Shown piece by piece: positions 63,201 through 64,000 of a DNA stretch of 64,000 bases. Below the pieces are notes generated by a model. That model ran no database searches. It was not told the DNA's origin and was given only the letters and a program-made list of their open reading frames with translations. The position numbers and the translations under genes were made by a program. Origin of the DNA: Planctomycetaceae bacterium (GTDB lineage: Bacteria > Planctomycetota > Planctomycetia > Pirellulales > Pirellulaceae). The stretch is taken from assembly GCA_005778405.1 (NCBI GenBank), contig SXOA01000065.1:19257-83256 (forward strand), given 5' to 3'. Positions within the stretch are counted from its first letter, which is position 1; each line of letters starts with the position of its first letter.

Positions 63201-63714
63201 TGGCGGGCTTGGTGTTCGCTTTTGCCCACGCAAGATCATCTCCGGCTGTCATTTCCCACTGACCGGCCAGGCGAATCGCCTGGTCGCCGCCGAACAGGAC
63301 TGGCGCGGCGACGTTGAAACCGGTGCGGGACTGGTGGTTGCAGACCCGAATGGCGACGAGGTTCTCTTCGCCGAATTTCACCAGTTTCGGGTCGATTTTG
63401 AATTGCTTCGTTCCCCCCAGGCCGCTGCGATACTTCGGCGGCAGATCACCAAACGAGCCGACCTTCTCCCCGCCGACATAGAACTCACGGGCATCGTCAG
63501 CCGCCTCGACGACGAGGAGCAGTTCCTTGTCCTTCCACTCGGCGGGCACTTTCACGCTGGTCCGATACCACTGGAAGTTGTTCTCGCCATCCGGCGGGTT
63601 CTTCCAAGCATCGGGAACGGCGATGGGCTTCCAGGCAGGGTCGGCGGCGAGGGTTGATGCCAACGAGCCAAGACTGATGACGAGACTTACGAGTGCGGCG
63701 GTGAAGAGACGCAT
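60226..63714 (-). CDS. Large PVC-type CxxCH haem-binding protein
   Basis: A 1162-residue exported protein (signal peptide MRLFTAALVSLVISLGSLAS). Order: N-terminal beta-sandwich (residues about 25-160: FQWYRTSVKVPAEWKDKELL), a membrane-bound-dehydrogenase-type propeller (about 200-600: IGQPLSIKWDTRGRMWVMQY, NLRWGPDGWLYASQGSTVTG, VEIDAKGRIYSGHNGGNTRG, VQVGPDGAIYVADMYEQ-like), HEAT-like helical repeats (RLNHPNKWFRQTAQEEL, LDHADPYVRLWTARLA), and a C-terminal cytochrome with ESCGKCHKLFDDGGNIGPNL (CxxCH near residue 1040). Close relative of the protein at 16676-19702. Probably a periplasmic redox enzyme for sugar-like substrates; with the AKR/ADH genes it may form a catabolic locus. Confidence 0.92.
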   Translation of the reverse strand: MRLFTAALVSLVISLGSLASTLAADPAWKPIAVPDAWKNPPDGENNFQWYRTSVKVPAEWKDKELLLVVEAADDAREFYVGGEKVGSFGDLPPKYRSGLGGTKQFKIDPKLVKFGEENLVAIRVCNHQSRTGFNVAAPVLFGGDQAIRLAGQWEMTAGDDLAWAKANTKPATVAFAKLESRADVEQSLKKLQNDEGPLSPEKSLAKCTTPDDLVATIVLSEPEIGQPLSIKWDTRGRMWVMQYLQYPNPAGLTMVSRDKFLRTVYDKVPPPPPNHFKGADKITIHEDTDGDGKFEKHKTFLDGLSLATSFAFGKGGVWVLNPPYLLFYPVKEGEDVPSGDPVVHLEGFGIEDSHSIASNLRWGPDGWLYASQGSTVTGDIKRPGIDKVPVHSLGQLIWRYHPEKKLYEIFAEGGGNTFGVEIDAKGRIYSGHNGGNTRGFHYVQGGYYQKGFGKHGALSNPYTFGYFEAMGHHNVQRFTHCFVIYDGGSLPEKYNGKLFGVVPLLSHVVMSDFMPDRSSFKTKDIGYALESKDPWFRPVDIQVGPDGAIYVADMYEQRIDHASHYQGRIDTKSGRIYRIAGKDTKPAGKFDLAKEDVTQLLKRLNHPNKWFRQTAQEELQRRPHDKQLAFVVAHFLLDPNAKDLPPLETLWAVNLLEGQLRDDIVVRTLDHADPYVRLWTARLACDDGEVTAEIAQKLADLAYRDTNVEVRSQLACSARRLPAPQSLAIVENLAGRSEDVGDIHIPLLLWWAIEAKADKDRDAVLALFADKAFWDQPLVAQHLSERLMRRYGATGQRKDLLACAKLLELAPTKEHAGKLMAGLESAYEGRSLANLPAELVTAMTKAGATSPTLKLRQGDAAAVVDALKLIADEKADVTKRQQFIQIFGTIQQPTSVPVLLRLAKESRNDALRSAALASLQSYKDDTIGADVVALYKDLPDQVREVAQTLLSSRAAWSLLLVSAIDAGKIDKQTISDSTVQKLLLHGTPQITQLAKKHFGETAGGASPEVVRQQLEKLTAIMNTASGNPYQGKKLFLESCGKCHKLFDDGGNIGPNLTTYKRDDLRGMLLNVVSPSAEIREGFENYLVRTADGRTLNGFIADQDPQVVVLKGADGQSISLARDDIEDLKAVKISIMPEGQLKALTDQQIRDLFAYLRSTQPLP

Positions 63715-63829
63715 GGGAATCTCGGAGAGGCGGGAGGTGGAAAGGCGGGAATTGCGGCAAACCGCGCCTCATCATACCTTCCACCGGGCGAACTTTCGAC
63801 AACTCGCACTTTCGCAGAGCGAAACGGAC

Positions 63830-64000
63830 CTACCGCTGCAGCTTCTTGTACTTGAACCGGTGCGGCTCATCGGCGGCGATGCCGAGGCGCTGCTTGCGCT
63901 GCTCTTCGTAGGTCTGGAAGTTTCCTTCGCACCAGTGGACGTAGCCGTCCCCTTCGAAGGCCAGGATGTGCGTACAGAGGCGGTCGAGGACCCAGCGGTC
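63830..64000 (-). CDS. ettA: Energy-dependent translational throttle protein EttA (C-terminal end)
   Basis: The last 56 residues of an ABC-F protein run off the right edge. Reading inward from the edge: DRWVLDRLCTHILAFEGDGY, VHWCEGNFQTYEEQRKQRLG, DEPHRFKYKKLQR, then TAG. The HILAFEGD..V.W.EGN...YE..RK.RLG...D.PHR.KY(K/R)KL pattern is specific for EttA rather than other ABC-F proteins; the missing part would hold both ATP-binding domains. EttA binds the ribosomal E site and gates entry into elongation by ATP level. Confidence 0.85.
   Translation of the reverse strand, partial: DRWVLDRLCTHILAFEGDGYVHWCEGNFQTYEEQRKQRLGIAADEPHRFKYKKLQR

Noticed and set aside
1..64000. CRISPR array, tRNA or rRNA
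   Set aside because: No regularly spaced repeats with unique spacers and no tRNA-like TTCGANTC arm in a suitable gap were seen by eye; a covariance-model scan could still find something missed.

Overview
The window is a GC-rich stretch of a Planctomycetota chromosome, probably from a Pirellulales-like relative. The evidence is the set of protein families found almost only together in that phylum: a PSD1-type protein with a planctomycete cytochrome domain (21050-23569), a DUF1501 protein (24847-26253), two very large PVC-type CxxCH haem proteins (16676-19702 and 60226-63714), a formylglycine sulfatase (5586-7007), secreted PQQ-type propellers, a BBP2-like outer-membrane porin, an anti-sigma/prepilin-like fusion and an inositol-1-phosphate synthase. 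I saw no tRNA, rRNA or CRISPR array.

Layout. 1-9 kb: a truncated epimerase, two small secreted Cys-containing proteins, a porin, a propeller protein, a sulfatase, a PTQ-repeat secreted peptide and a transglutaminase-elicitor-like protein. 9-16.6 kb: a TPR protein coupled to a DUF2752 protein, a membrane-anchored unknown, a double TM2 protein, two tandem lipoproteins and a RecQ helicase. 16.7-29.2 kb: mostly minus-strand exported catabolic genes, with epmA and a HAD phosphatase among them. 29.3-37.2 kb: rsmA, a lipase-like hydrolase, an aspartate aminotransferase, inositol phosphate synthase, an ISL3 transposase relic, apbE and an ECF sigma/anti-sigma pair. 37.4-47.2 kb: a permease, a methyltransferase, dapB, a repeat-flanked GxxExxY nuclease-like gene, thrC, two FtsX-type permeases and a YchF-like GTPase. 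47.3-53 kb: a frameshifted membrane protein, then an RDD / SpoIIM / membrane / DUF4129 / DUF4350 operon. 53.6-57.2 kb: polA-coaE. 57.6-64 kb: a zinc-ribbon protein, an alcohol dehydrogenase, an aldo/keto reductase, a CxxCH protein and the C-terminal end of ettA.

How the genes work together. Many exported proteins (sulfatase, propellers, PSD1, DUF1501, CxxCH proteins, sugar isomerase/epimerase, AKR plus ADH) fit the planctomycete lifestyle of breaking down complex, often sulfated, polysaccharides. The AKR and ADH genes look like a sugar (L-galactose/L-fucose type) oxidation pair. dapB, the aminotransferase and thrC all serve the aspartate amino-acid family but are not in one operon.

The most unusual theme is a rich set of short palindromic repeats. 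They fill gaps between genes (13921-13979, 44144-44192, 46133-46190, 59086-59188, 60148-60214) and in several places lie in frame inside genes (epmA, recQ, the DUF2752 gene, possibly polA), where they add linker peptides. A PD-(D/E)XK-like GxxExxY gene bracketed by three copies of a 40-bp repeat (40673-41288) looks like a small mobile cassette.
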